DNA of 64,000 bases from Exobasidium rhododendri (lineage: Eukaryota > Basidiomycota > Exobasidiomycetes > Exobasidiales > Exobasidiaceae). Positions 11,858 to 23,900 of this stretch are shown one piece after another. Location of the stretch: NCBI GenBank assembly GCA_026210745.1, contig CP110630.1, positions 4,278,001-4,342,000 of the forward strand, given 5' to 3'. The notes under the pieces were generated by a model. It saw nothing but the letters and a program-made list of their open reading frames with translations. It ran no database searches and was not told where the DNA came from. A program made the position numbers and the translations under genes. Each line of letters starts with the position of its first letter. Position 1 is the stretch's first letter.

Positions 11858-13130
11858 GATCAGCACAATTACAAATCTGGCATGACACTATTCTGCCTGC
11901 CTGCGTAGTAAAAAAAAAGGTTCGAGACTGATGAAAGGTTGGTCAATGAAGGGACCACTACTCCCTGGAGTATCGATTGTTTGTGATTAGGTTTTGCTGC
12001 TCGATCTTGCGCAGGGGGGAGGAAAATTACATACGTCGTTGGACGAGGATGGAACGAGCAGCAGCAACAGAGGAAAAGTTAGTCTGACTCCCGCATACAG
12101 GGAGAACGCGGCCATTGCTATTATTGAATAATACTTTCCGACGCGACATGCATGCACATCCATGTCTACTAGATGCTGCTCAAGTATCATTACTGTTGCA
12201 TCTGTTTAGGCCTTATTCGAATCAAATCTCCTCATCGCTAAAGACGGGTTCCGCACTATTCTTTCTCGTGTTCTGATAGAAGAGTGAAGTGTCCCGTTTT
12301 AATTCGAGAAAAATGGGCTGAAATTAAGCGCAGTAGGAGCAGTCCGATAGGCTTCGCGAATGCATGCACCCAATCTATCATTCCATGCAAAATGGCTTTT
12401 CCTTTTTCTTCTTCTGTTTGCCCAAGGGCAACTCAAGATTGCTGTACGTGTCTTGATATTGTAGCAGTCCGTTCCTTTAGATCTGGTGAGGAGAAAGGTC
12501 GCGCACTACAAGGCCGAGATGGTGCGCGCCTTGCTATTAGCCAGAATGACCTACCTCGCCGGACCAGGATCCAAGTCTCCCACTTCTCGGGATCTTTGTT
12601 TGTCTGCTTTGATTCTTCCGAGAGTCTTGAGAAGTCTTCTACATGATGCCACAAACAGAGAGCGGTCATCCTGCACAGAATATACTACTGTGCTAAAAGG
12701 AACAGCGAAGCAGTAGGATGCCGGACATGTTCTTCGTCGAGAGCAGACCGCTACGCAACGGTCAATCCCCGGCAGAGATTCTCAGACTGAGTCACGCCGA
12801 GAACTTGCGAAAGCGAGGGACATGCTTATCATCTCAGCACGTCGTATTTTCGTGAGGTCTTTTGCCCCTTCCACTAAGGTACGGCTAGAGTGTGGAACCA
12901 ATATGCATGCAAAAACAAGCATATCGCGCTTTGACTGGCAAATAATTGTACCATATGCGTGTACATAACGTGAACAAAACACGCCAAAGAGAAGCTCGAC
13001 TTATGTAATCGACCTCCTTTCTCCTCGAACAGAAAGGCCGTGCGCGCGGTTCTATATGTATACACCATGGTCAGATTCTTTCGTACATCCTTCCCGCTTT
13101 AGCTATTGCCGCAAGACCGCACCCTAAAAT
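11858..13130. promoter_or_regulatory. 1.27-kb divergent intergenic region, methyltransferase / MFS carrier
   Basis: This stretch holds the upstream regions of two divergent genes. On the minus strand a short frame (about 12115-12035) has a hydrophobic, signal-like stretch followed by a possible GTATGT donor. I could not tie it convincingly to the methyltransferase, so it is left unannotated. Other frames are short and look random. Confidence 0.4.
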
Positions 13131-14831
13131 ATGAGCTCGCGCCTGCAGTCAGCATTTCAGGGTAGTCCTGCGTCTCGCCAGGATGGCTTGAGCAGTAGCG
13201 AAAGGAACAGGAATAGCATCAACTTGCGATCCTTGACTCGATTTAGTCAAAGAGGTGTGCATACAACAGTGGTGAGCAATGCAACGCATATCGTCGATCC
13301 GAGCAATGAGCTCGACAACGCGACCAGACAACAAGATCAAGAGGAGCAGGAGGGTGGACTGTGGGGATGGACGGTTGTCCTCGGCAGCTCCGTCATCTTC
13401 TTTGTCACTCTGGGTCTCATTTATAGCTTCGGTATTTTACAAGCTGAGCTTATTGCGCGACACTATGCCAGTGCAAGCACGCTAGGTTGGGTCTCTTCTA
13501 CGACTGTAGTCTTGAACCCCCTCCTAGCTCTACCGATCACTATACTAATCAGAAATACATCCAATCGCTTTGTGGCATTCCTAGGAGCCCTCTGTACTGG
13601 ACTAGGATACATAGCAACTTCCTATACCTTTTCTCGTCCGGTTGTCTACCTCTTCCTTGCGCAAAGCTTGTTCGGGTTGGGATATGCTCTCAATTTTTGG
13701 AGCTGCAACAGTCTGGCAGGAGAGTACTTTAAAAGGAAGCGGGCTCTTGCCATTGGGATAGTATATGCCGGAAGCGGATTGGGAGGGGCCGTGTTCTCCA
13801 TCGGCCTCTCCAAGTTGATCGATAATGTGGGGCTGACGCTCGGGGTACGCATTGCTGGCATCATAGCCTTGGCCATCTTGATCCCAGCCTCCTTCACGCT
13901 CAAGAAGAAGACACAGACACGCATTCCCCAATTCAAGCTGTGAGTAAGGTCGTCAGGTCACCAGGTCGTCATTGAATATAGCCTTCCTTCTTCATCCTGA
14001 CCGACTCCCTCTGCTCTGCTGTTGGGCACATCACAGCGCCTACTTCAGGCAGACCAACTTCAATCTTCTCATCTTTGCCACGGCTTTGATGACCTTCAGT
14101 CTCTTTGTGCCACCTTTCTATCTCCCTTCTTACGCAGTGTCAGCAGGCATGTGAGCATTCTTTTTACACTTTACACACCCAGAAGTGCCCTTACTGAAAG
14201 ACGTCTATCCACCTCCTATGCGGGACCATCATTCATCGTAGGACGGCTCAAACTGGCGCTTATCTCGTCGCAGGCTTCAATCTTGCGTCTTTCATCGGCA
14301 GAATAGTATTTGGGTTCATGGCTGACTCACGAGTGGGGCCGCTAACTTCACTGTGTTTAGCAATGATCCTCATGGGTATCTCCATCCTTACCATATGGAT
14401 CGCTTCCTCTGGTTCACTAGGTCCATTGATTTTATTTTTACTCGTCAATGGTGCAGCAAGTGGAGCGCTCCTGAGCTTACAAGCACCTGCTTTGGCTTCA
14501 CTTTATGGTGTGAGTGAGATGCCATCGACTATGGCCATAGTCTCAATGTCCCGAGCAGCGGTAAGTAAGAAAGCATCTCGCACACGAGTAATTTAGTTGT
14601 TTTGCTTAGTGACCCACCTGCTCCTAATGGCCGTTACGCCTCTCTCAGGGCTCTGCTTTTGGTGCACCTCTTGCGGGCATTCTCCTGGATGATTTCGGTG
14701 ACGCAAAGGTCGGTGTAAAGGCGTTCACGATTCCTCTACTCGTCATGGGCTTCATCAGTCTCTTTGCTGCTTCGGCACTCTTGCTACTGCGCTTCCGAAT
14801 CGGTGGCGTTGATTTGAGGAAAAAGGTTTGA
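13131..14831 (+). CDS. MFS transporter, monocarboxylate (MCT/Mch) type, four exons
   Basis: Exons 13131-13939, 14037-14150, 14242-14560 and 14649-14831 give 474 residues. The first 80 residues are polar and cytosolic. GGLWGWTVVLGSSVIFFVTLGLIYSFG-type sequence is the typical first helix of MCT-type carriers (WGWxVVxxxF, then G...SFGVF). About twelve membrane helices follow, with GYALNFWSCNSLAGEYFKRKRALAIG matching the TM4-5 region of fungal MCT homologues and GFNLASFIGRIVFGFMAD matching TM8 and its following loop. It probably moves a monocarboxylate or related small solute across the plasma or an internal membrane; many fungal Mch proteins do not carry lactate, so the substrate is left open. 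It converges with the Kin4-like kinase. Confidence 0.88.
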
Positions 14832-14902
14832 TCCACTGTGGGCTAGTCACATTTTTGTCATCGAATAGGAAAAATTACCATCACCACGATGAAGGACGGC
14901 GA

Positions 14903-14915
14903 GGGGGGGGGGGGG
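14903..14915. repeat. homopolymeric G run
   Basis: Thirteen consecutive G lie in the short convergent interval between the MFS carrier and the kinase gene. It is a mononucleotide tract and prone to length error in assembly. Similar G10 runs lie at 28456-28465 and 45344-45353. Confidence 0.95.
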
Positions 14916-15044
14916 TATAGGTCATATTACATGAGGGCAAGCGCTTCACAGTACTCTACATTCTGTGATCAGAATCCTCTAAAGCAACTTCCCGTAGAAG
15001 AGAAGAGCACGGTCGCTGACGTGATGCTAGATAGGAGACGTCTT

Positions 15045-18000
15045 TTACATCCCTTCCTCCTCTTCGTCTTCTTCAAGAATGTCCGCACCTTTGAAGGCTG
15101 GGACCACTACTCGCACTCGACTATTGTTGCTGCTGTTGCTGGATGCATCCTTTAGACCCGAACCGGTCTCATCTTTGCTAACATTCTTGCTGCTGAATTC
15201 TTCGGATTCCTCCCCCAACTCCTCTCCACTTTCCGTCGTCCAAGCTCGTGGCGTCGTGTCATGTCCCAAATTAGGTGGGGTAAAGATACTTCTCAAAGCT
15301 GCATATCTGTTCGACGCAAGCAGAGGATTGGGCATGCCGTCTCTTGGATTCTGCTGTTCTCGTTGTTTTTGTTGTTGCGAAGAAGCATAAGGACTAGCCA
15401 ATTTTGAACTACCTTGACTCGACCAAGATGGAGCAGCGGGTGTCGAGTCCAGTTGACCTAACCCTCCTGCGTATATCGGCTCTTCTTCTTCATCTTCCCA
15501 GTCATCATCTGGTTCCTTATTCGCAAAGACGTCTCTCAATTTCGCTCTATCCGCTCTCACGACATCCGGATCAGCAACCGACGGCGCTTGATGATCTACA
15601 GGACCAACCCAACAGGCTGGCGGCTTTCCCCAGCTGCGCTTCCAAGTGGCCGTTCCCAATAGAGTCCTACCATTACTTCCCCTCCTACCATGTTCATCTT
15701 GTGAATCGAGCGAGCCTCGACTTTGTGGATAAAGCAACAAAGGATTGGCCGACGGCGGCTTGTACGACGTTCTGTTCTTGTGAGCAACGAACACGCTTTG
15801 GCTCGACCTCGACGAATGAGTCGGTGAAAATGTACGCGCATGATCTCCGTCCGAGTCAATCGATCTGCGTCCTGCGAAGCTGGTCTCCGCTGCTTCCAAG
15901 CTGCCATCAGTCACGATGAGACTGCCATTCTTGCCTGGTGTTGTAGGTCTGGATCTACTTTGTGATTCAGCATGATGGTGTTGATGGAAACTAGGATGGT
16001 TCCGATGCCGTCGTACAGTCGTTCCACCATCGCTGCTAGTTCGTCTTCCGTGGGCTCCTCCCCCTCGAATGCTGTCACTATTGTTCGAGTGCTGTTGGTG
16101 TCGTAAGGCTGAATTGACGCTATTCATCGAATCACTCTTCTCATGTAAGCCTGTCCCTGGAAGAAGGGGTCGATGAATCGATTGAGAGCTAGACGGTCTA
16201 CTGATCCGATGATGGTATTGCAAAGCACTAGCATATTCTTCTCCGATCAGCGCAGCGGTAGTCGGAGTAATACTGCCAGCGCTTTGCCTCCTAGAAGTCT
16301 TTGATTTGGATGTGGTTGAGAGGGAGAAGTGATTGCTACCTGAGGAACTTCTCCTGCTCAGTGATCCTCGACTGTTTAAAGTATGACCCGTGGATCGCCT
16401 CGCGGTGCTGCCGTAGGACGAAGGTGGCAATGGTCCACTTGTGCGACGGATGCTACCACTTCTCGTCGTGTACGGTTGACCGTGGGGATTTTGAATGTGA
16501 CCAGATTGACTGGCAGAAGGTGCCGCATTCTTGCCAACACTGCGTTGCGATTGTTTCTGCTGTTGACGTTGCTGTTGCTGCTGCTGCTGCTTGCCTTTCC
16601 TTCGACTGGTTCCACTCTTGTCTTTGTCCTCAAACCACGTACGAACAGTAGACAGGAACGAAGATCGACCTCTGCCTTTTGCAGAGGTGTCATCATCAGC
16701 TTCATCATGCGAAGACACCGTCCGGAAGGTCTCCATCGACTTTGACTGCTGCAGTTTCTCCGACGGCTCTTCTGAAACCTTGGACACGGGCGAGAGTGCA
16801 GCATCATCAGCCTCGCCGTTTACCGCGTTTGACTCTTTGCCGATCGGTGATTTGCCAGCGTCCTTCTTCGTAGCCTTGTCACCCTTCGGTGAAGACGCAG
16901 GACTGGCGCCGCTCATTCTTGTCATCAGATTTCCGACGGGGCTCTTTGCTCTTTCTGCCATTTTTAGTCGTTCGTCTCCAGTTTGGCTCGACTCGGTACT
17001 ATCCTTCTTGCCATCCTTGTCCTTTCCAGCCAGGACGTTTGACAATCGAACACTGAGAGAGTTGGAACGAGGTCTTTCTGGAGCTACTCGAACGGGTGTC
17101 TGCTTCGGAATCGTCGTCATAATGACGGCTGGACTAGTTGCACGATTCACTTCTTGTGTGTTACTTTCTTTCTCCGAGGGCACAGCACCAGGAACGTCTG
17201 GCTTTCCCAGATGAAGGCCGGAGCTGTAGACGGGTACTGGCTTTATCGGCTCTTTGCCGGTGCTCGAAGTTGGCCTCTCGACATATGGCAGGGGACTAGC
17301 CGATATACGATCTGTCAAAAGATCTTTGGGTGGCAAGGCTGGTGGTGGAGGAGATAGCAAGGCATTGTTGCTGAAGGAGGGCGAGTGAAGTGTAAGACTG
17401 TACTCTTGTCGCTGTCGTTCCTCTGCTTTCTTGTTCAAGATCCACCACATTGCTCCACTCGCATCACAAGCTTCATTTACAACACTGTGAACTATCTGTC
17501 CAACGTCCAATCCAAGGCTGCTCAATTGATGCAGAATATTTTGCTCTGAGATCGTAGAGAACATGGCCGGTGTTGATCTTTCCAGCAAGGCCACGTAATT
17601 TGTCGGTCTGAAACTGAGGATCGGTGGGATGTGTTCAGATAGACCACCGGAAGAAGTTCGCTTCGATCTTGATGGAGTGCGATGATGAGATCCACGATGG
17701 GAAGACTGTGAGTCTCTCTTCTCCAACGAGGTAGCTCTCTGTAATGTGTTGCTCATATCGCCTGGAATATTTTCATCGGTAAATTCTTGTTCAGGCAGGC
17801 TGACGGCTTCATGATGTGTAGGGAGAGCAGCAGAAGAAGCTTTGGAAAGGGGCGTGGTTGTCGTGGAAGCTCTTCTTGATGCTTCACTCCCACTCGAGCC
17901 TTCCCTTTTGATCGTCGTCTGAGACTCGTTCCGATGCAAAGCAAGCGAGCCACTTTGTACATCAGCTTGCGACTGAATTAGACTCGCATCGAGTGACCCG

Positions 18001-19238
18001 AGATCTTGCGCTTCCTTTGTTTCACCTTCTCCGGTGGATGGATCGGTCAAGTGTGTTCTGTTGGAGTGCTTGTCACTTGATTCGCTATCGCTCTGGCTCG
18101 TTGCTGAGTAAAAACTAGACTCCGAGAATGCTGAAGTCGACCCTTGATGGTGACCATGACTATGACCCATCACTTTCTCCGGAACGGCAAGACTGGAAGA
18201 GGTCCCAAAGTGCATTCCCTCGTCCTTTTCATCCAAATGTGGCATTGACTTCGCCTCTTTACTTTCTTCTTTTTCTTTGGGAAAGTATTCCGAGTAGTTC
18301 GAAACATCATTTTCAGCCACAGTGGCCATGGGTGTGTCAATGATGACCTTATTAAACCAAGCATGGTTCAACATCGCTTTGATAGTAGGCCGGACGCTTG
18401 GATCTTGTTGCAGAATGCTGCTGATAAGATCACCAGATTCTTCTGACAGTCCTTTCGGCAATTCAAATACACCCTCCATAATCTTCTCCTTCATGATGCC
18501 CTCGTCATCGTCGTCGAATGGCAGAGCACCACAGAGCAAAGCATACAGTATCACACCTAATGACCAAATGTCGACTTCTTCCCCACTGTACTTGCGACCT
18601 GCGAGCATCTCTGGGGCAGCGTATCCTGTAGTCCCACAGAACGTCTCCATCAATTTCTTCGATTCAAATTCTCGAGTAAAGCCAAAGTCGCCCAGCTTGA
18701 CGTTGCACCTTCCGTCCAACAAAACATTCTCCAACTTTAGGTCTCGATGAACGATGCCTCGGTCGTGAACATAGGCTACAGCTAAGCAAAGCTGTCCGAA
18801 TATTCGCCTTGCTTCCGACTCCGGAATGATGCCCCTCTCCACTAGATAGTCGTAAAGCTCTCCTCCAGGGCACAGTTCAGTCACCATCCAAATGTAAGAC
18901 TCTGTCGCCATGACTTCATAGAGCTGCATCACGTTTGGATGATGGAGTCGTCGGTGGTGATGAATCTCTCTCGTCAGACTTGCGCTATGTGCTTTGGGGA
19001 CTTGTTTGATAGCTACTTTTGTACCTGTCAGTCGATGTGTACCCAATCGAACCTTTCCATACGTTCCCTCGCCTATCATCTTTCCCAATGTGTACGACCC
19101 TACAGACTTCAACTTTCCCGAATTCAGCTCCTTTCCCAGCTCAGCATACGCTGCAGACAAAGCAGACTTTTGGTTGATGGTGGAGCCAATCGTCCTTGCA
19201 CCCCACTCCTTCTGCTTTTGAGTATTAGAGACAGACAT
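15045..19238 (-). CDS. KIN4: Kin4-like CAMK-family Ser/Thr protein kinase, 1397 residues
   Basis: A single exon encodes an N-terminal kinase domain at about residues 49-300: glycine loop GEGTYGKVRLG, VAIK lysine near 78, HRDLKLEN near 164-171, DFG 184-186, activation segment METFCGTTGYAAPE and DIWSLGVILYALLCGALPFDDDD. The sequence groups with CAMKL kinases. A second conserved segment near residues 545-605 (LLERSTPAMFSTI, then SLGLDVGQIVHSV and ACDASGAMWWILNKKAEER) is, to my knowledge, found in fungal Kin4-type kinases. Kin4 inhibits mitotic exit when the spindle is misplaced in yeast; that role here is inference. The remaining 800 residues are Ser-rich and disordered with a short poly-Gln tract and an acidic end. 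ATG 19238 is chosen; upstream in-frame codons lack ATG. Kinase identity is certain, the Kin4 label moderate. Confidence 0.85.
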   Translation of the reverse strand: MSVSNTQKQKEWGARTIGSTINQKSALSAAYAELGKELNSGKLKSVGSYTLGKMIGEGTYGKVRLGTHRLTGTKVAIKQVPKAHSASLTREIHHHRRLHHPNVMQLYEVMATESYIWMVTELCPGGELYDYLVERGIIPESEARRIFGQLCLAVAYVHDRGIVHRDLKLENVLLDGRCNVKLGDFGFTREFESKKLMETFCGTTGYAAPEMLAGRKYSGEEVDIWSLGVILYALLCGALPFDDDDEGIMKEKIMEGVFELPKGLSEESGDLISSILQQDPSVRPTIKAMLNHAWFNKVIIDTPMATVAENDVSNYSEYFPKEKEESKEAKSMPHLDEKDEGMHFGTSSSLAVPEKVMGHSHGHHQGSTSAFSESSFYSATSQSDSESSDKHSNRTHLTDPSTGEGETKEAQDLGSLDASLIQSQADVQSGSLALHRNESQTTIKREGSSGSEASRRASTTTTPLSKASSAALPTHHEAVSLPEQEFTDENIPGDMSNTLQRATSLEKRDSQSSHRGSHHRTPSRSKRTSSGGLSEHIPPILSFRPTNYVALLERSTPAMFSTISEQNILHQLSSLGLDVGQIVHSVVNEACDASGAMWWILNKKAEERQRQEYSLTLHSPSFSNNALLSPPPPALPPKDLLTDRISASPLPYVERPTSSTGKEPIKPVPVYSSGLHLGKPDVPGAVPSEKESNTQEVNRATSPAVIMTTIPKQTPVRVAPERPRSNSLSVRLSNVLAGKDKDGKKDSTESSQTGDERLKMAERAKSPVGNLMTRMSGASPASSPKGDKATKKDAGKSPIGKESNAVNGEADDAALSPVSKVSEEPSEKLQQSKSMETFRTVSSHDEADDDTSAKGRGRSSFLSTVRTWFEDKDKSGTSRRKGKQQQQQQQRQQQKQSQRSVGKNAAPSASQSGHIQNPHGQPYTTRSGSIRRTSGPLPPSSYGSTARRSTGHTLNSRGSLSRRSSSGSNHFSLSTTSKSKTSRRQSAGSITPTTAALIGEEYASALQYHHRISRPSSSQSIHRPLLPGTGLHEKSDSMNSVNSALRHQQHSNNSDSIRGGGAHGRRTSSDGGTTVRRHRNHPSFHQHHHAESQSRSRPTTPGKNGSLIVTDGSLEAAETSFAGRRSIDSDGDHARTFSPTHSSRSSQSVFVAHKNRTSYKPPSANPLLLYPQSRGSLDSQDEHGRRGSNGRTLLGTATWKRSWGKPPACWVGPVDHQAPSVADPDVVRADRAKLRDVFANKEPDDDWEDEEEEPIYAGGLGQLDSTPAAPSWSSQGSSKLASPYASSQQQKQREQQNPRDGMPNPLLASNRYAALRSIFTPPNLGHDTTPRAWTTESGEELGEESEEFSSKNVSKDETGSGLKDASSNSSNNSRVRVVVPAFKGADILEEDEEEEGM
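16555..16597 (-). repeat. CAG/CAA tract coding poly-Gln in the kinase gene
   Basis: Imperfect CAG/CAA codons on the minus strand encode a short glutamine run interrupted by Arg and Lys in the disordered tail of the Kin4-like kinase. It is in frame and part of the coding exon. Confidence 0.85.
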
Positions 19239-20983
19239 GTTGTATTGCACACCTTGCTGTCAGCTGGTCAATTCCTTTTTTCTGGTTTCAATCGAAGGTG
19301 GTGGACACTACTCGTTAGGCTCCCCTTGCGCCGCAAGATTTGGCTCCACTCAAGCTCATCAAGTATGGAGGTAGATAATCGAGTGGAATGAAGTCTTCAG
19401 TGCGACATGCAATCTTCCCTTTCCCGAAAGTAGTGGAGAGGCAGTGGAGGCGGTCTTCCCTTTCTTGAAAATAGTAGAGACACAGTGGAGGCAGTCTACT
19501 TTGGATCGAAGGTCATACGGATGAATGCAGCGAAAGGAAGGCAGAAGGCGACGCCGATTGGTGACCGAAAATCCGATGATGAGCGCGAGAGGCGACGATG
19601 TAGGTTATATCCGTAGGGTAATAAGCGTGCACGTACGGTACGACGAAAGGGTCAAGCAGTGCGCGCTCTGATCTGAGATTAAATTGAACGTGAGAAATCA
19701 AACCCCCGGTCTACCGAATTAAGTATGGGTTCCAGTGACGAGAGTCAGATCGGCCGTCGCCATCGAAGCCACCGAAAGCGGCTTTGAAAGCTCCATCTTG
19801 CATTCTCAATCTGTCCGCAGTGACTATATATTGAAAGCGTTCTTCTCTATTGCCGCATAGGTCAAGCCGCAAAGCTGCCTGCATAGTCCTCTCATGTTTC
19901 TACACACATAGAGCCCGTCTTTGAAAGCGTAGACACAGACCACTGCAGCATCACTAGTAATAGCTCTGGTCAAGAGAAGGCGACTGCTTTAGTTTATTTG
20001 ACCGGCGTACAGTAGATGAGAACGAGGATAGGTAGTGTGATCAGATTGTGAGCATGTTACATGGAAAAGATGTCGGTTTGAAGAGTCCGCCCCCTTTTCA
20101 TATGCTATTGCTATCGTCAGGAAGTCGATCTACAGTGCAATTGCATAGCAGACAGACAAGTGAGCACACCTGCGTATTCCATACCAAGGTGAGGATGTCG
20201 CTCAGTCGAACGGCACATCAGGCGCACACACTAACAACAATCACTATTTATGCTCTCTTAGTCAAGATCGACATTGCTCTAGCTATGTAGCAGACATGAA
20301 GCATGCGTACAGGTAGGACAGTAAGCCGAAAGATCAGCCCTCTACACTGCAATGCAGGGGAGGTGGGGAGATGTCAACGCCAACTGCCTCCGTGTTCCTA
20401 CCCTGAGAGGGGTGTGTCTGTCCTGTAGCAGTAAGACCGACACGCGAGCGAGCCCGGCTTCTGGATTCAGCTTTGCGTGTTTATTCACGGCTTGGTCTTC
20501 TCGCCAAGTTAACTAAGGTAAGTTCTGAGCTAGAATCTAAAACCCTATCGCTTTTTTCTTATTTTGATTTGGCTCAATACGCGGTTCTATATTTAGTTCT
20601 ATACGCAGCCAAAAAGAGAGGCAACGAGAAGCACAATGGGAAGAGAGGTGAAAGCAGCCCAATGGATGGGCTTCCTACAAGGCACAAAGCACACTGCATC
20701 GATACAAAGGGAAACCCTGCCTGCCTGCGTCTTTCCTCATACAACTCTATCCACACTCACTACAAGGCATCCAACTTGTAGATTATCTACAGACCCTCGC
20801 GAGGGAAAAGTCTATCGTCTGATCGCCGGTCACTTGTTGTTCTCCAGCATTGGGCATTAGGGAATTGTTCCATCACCGAATCGATTCTATAGTCCGAATC
20901 TCTTCATTTTTTTTCCCTTTCCGTTCCTCGTTTACTTTTCGCTCCTCCTGCCTTTCGTCTTCGATTGCATCGTCTACTTCGCA
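19239..20983. promoter_or_regulatory. 1.7-kb divergent region between kinase and chitin synthase
   Basis: This is one of the longest non-coding stretches in the window and separates two divergent genes of cell division and wall growth. Near the kinase it contains a 41-bp direct repeat (listed separately). A pyrimidine-rich leader of about 75 bp (20905-20980) lies directly before the chitin synthase ATG. No tRNA or exon chain was found. Shared regulation is inference. Confidence 0.5.
19413..19494. repeat. two-copy 41-bp direct repeat upstream of the kinase gene
   Basis: Units 19413-19453 and 19454-19494 begin TCTTCCCTTTC and end in CAGTGGAGGC plus one or two bases. They are adjacent and differ at several positions, mostly transitions. 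The pair lies about 175-255 bases upstream of the kinase start codon. Confidence 0.85.
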
Positions 20984-23900
20984 ATGGCTAGTAATGGCTA
21001 CCCCGCCGCCAATGGTCGCAATTACGGACGAAGCAGACCCAACCAAGCCAACGCTCCTCCATATCTCTCCGTCGGCGGCTCTCCAGATTACCCAGTGAGT
21101 GCTGCTCGAGCGTCTCGGGGCAAGACTGTGATCTGAAGGGGATGGGGAAAGGAGGTCCGACTTTGCTGGCAGGAAGGCAGGAAAGAAGTACCAGGAAACA
21201 CAGTCACATTCTCTACAGAGGACCTCGGTACTGATAAATTTTGTTGCCATGCCACAGCCCACAAGCGATCCTCTTCGCACCAGACAAATGAGTCAAGGCA
21301 ACGTCTACCCATCAGGATATCAACATGCCATGCAAGGTTCCACAGCAACATTAAATGACCCTTTCTACAGCAGCCAAGATGGGAACCCCGGCTACCATGG
21401 TGGCTACCACCAGCAGACAGGCAGCAACGCATACCAACAAAGCTACGATGATGATGACATGAAACCACTCAACGATGACATGATGAAGGGCAGCACGTAC
21501 CATTTGACTGATCCACAAGCTTATCCTGTGCCACAAGTACCCTTTAACAATCACAGCATGCCTCCGAGTGAGGTGGGACCTGATGATAGTGCAAGTCAAG
21601 TCGCCTGGGCGAAAAGGCAGCAAGGACCCAAGCGTGGTCTCACGAGAAAGGTCAAGCTGACTAGAGGCAATTGGGTGGTGGACCACCGAGTGCCGACAGC
21701 AGTTAAAAATTCCATCGAACCAAAATGGTCGCAAGGAACAAATACGAACGAATTCTCTCATATGAGATACACTGCCGCTACTTGTGACCCGGACGAATTC
21801 ACCGTCGAAAACGGGTGGACTCTAAGGACAAGCTCGCAATATCATCGCGATACCGAACTACTGATTGCGATCACCTACTACAACGAAGATCGAACCTTGC
21901 TTGCTCGCACACTACACGGCGTCATGCTGAACATCCGAGACATCTGCAAGAGCAAGACGTCCAAGTTCTGGAAACGTAGCGCCGAGGAGGGTCGACCTGG
22001 GTGGCAAAGGATTGTTGTTAGTCTTATCTTTGACGGCATCGATCCTTGTGACAAGGAAGTACTAGATCTCTTGGCCACAGTAGGGGTATATCAAGATGGC
22101 ATCATGAAACGAAAAGTAGACGGAAAGGAGACTCTTGCACATATCTTCGAATACACGACGCAGCTATCAGTGAATGCGACACCGGAATTGATCCAGCCTC
22201 ATGGGGAGGATCCGAACAATTTAGTACCCGTTCAAATGATATTTTGTCTCAAACAGAAGAACAGTAAGAAGATCAATAGTCACCGATGGCTCTTCAACGC
22301 TCTAGGACGACAGCTTCAACCGGAAGTGTGCATCTTAATTGACGCAGGAACAAAGCCGGGACACAAAAGTCTTTACTACCTTTGGGAAGCCTTCTACAAC
22401 AACGCCAACCTTGGAGGTGCTTGTGGAGAGATCCATGCAATGATCAAAGGAGGATCCAAACTCGTCAATCCCCTGGTAGCCGCTCAAAATTTCGAATACA
22501 AAATGTCGAATATTTTGGACAAGCCGTTGGAGTCTTCGTTTGGCTATGTCAGTGTCTTGCCAGGTGCATTCAGTGCCTATCGGTTCCGAGCGATTCAAGG
22601 CCGGCCGCTTGGTCAATACTTTCACGGTGATCATACCCTTGCCGACCGACTGGGCAAGAAAGGTCTCCACGGAATGGGCATCTTCACCAAGAACATGTTC
22701 TTGGCAGAAGATCGAATCCTGTGCTTTGAATTGGTCGCAAAGGCCGGGGACAAATGGACGCTCACATACGTGAAACCTTCCAAGGGTGAAACGGATGTGC
22801 CAGAAGGAGCTGCAGAGCTCATTTCACAAAGAAGGCGATGGCTGAACGGAAGCTTTGCTGCTTCGATTTATTCGTTGGTTCACTTCTTTCGAATCTACAA
22901 GTCGAATCACGGTATCGTCCGGTTATTCTTCCTTCACATTCAGGCACTGTACAACGTCTTCAACTTGCTCTTTTCTTGGTTCGCTTTGGCCAATCTCTGG
23001 CTTACGTTCTCCATCATTATCGATTTCCTGCCCTCGCAACTACTCCGGGGTGATGCCACTTCGATCTTGTCGGCATTTCACTGGATCAATCTGGTCCTGA
23101 AGTGGATCTACGTCTTCTTTCTCGTCTTGCAATTCGTCTTGGCGCTGGGGAATCGACCGAAGAGTGAAAAGACGGCATATATCGCTAGCTTTGTCGTCTT
23201 CGGGGTGTTAGGGCTGTACCTTACCGTTACCGCTGTTTGGCTGACTGTTCGAGCAATCGTGGAAGCTTCTGATAGGGGATCGGCCGACTTCTTCAAGCTG
23301 TTCTTCGCCACCCGGGAAAGCAGTGTCATGGTCGCCGCTCTTGCCGCTAGCTTTGGAATCTACTTTCTGGCCTCAATCTTGTACGCGGATCCCTGGCACA
23401 GTGAGTACCTTTCCCTGTATGACGAGGAACATTGACGGTCAGGTCCACTACTGACATATCTATCTCCCCCTTCCGTACTCTCGCAGTGTTTACCAGCTTT
23501 CCTCAATACATGATGATTGCACCCTCGTTCATCAACATTCTCAACGTCTATGCCTTCTGTAATCTACACGACGTTAGTTGGGGTACGAAGGGATCCGACA
23601 AAGCGGATGCCCTACCGTCTGTCGAAACTAAAAAGGAAAAGGCCGGTCAAGAAGCAGGAACAGTGGAAGAAATCGAAAGAGAGCAGGCAGACATAGATGC
23701 TAACTTTAAAGAGGTTGTCAACAGAGCTGTTTCGCCAGTCATTCGTGTGGATGTCAAAGAGATACCTACTATGGACGACAGTAACAGAACCTTCCGAACC
23801 CGTCTGGTCGCTTTTTGGTTGTTGACAAACGGTGCTTTGACAGTCGCCATCGATAACGTCAACGGTTACAACGCCAACATGACGCAAGCACAGATTGACA

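Noticed and set aside
11987-12190. Possible signal-peptide exon upstream of the methyltransferase
   Set aside because: A hydrophobic start and GTATGT donor are present, but a secreted start does not fit an intracellular methyltransferase and no frame-keeping join was clear.
16301-17214. Long plus-strand frames of 116-207 codons inside the kinase gene
   Set aside because: They are antisense shadows of the conserved, in-frame kinase tail.
20330-20460. Possible small structured RNA or tRNA gene
   Set aside because: No B-box-like GGTTCGAATCC, no acceptor stem pairing, and no recognisable RNA fold.
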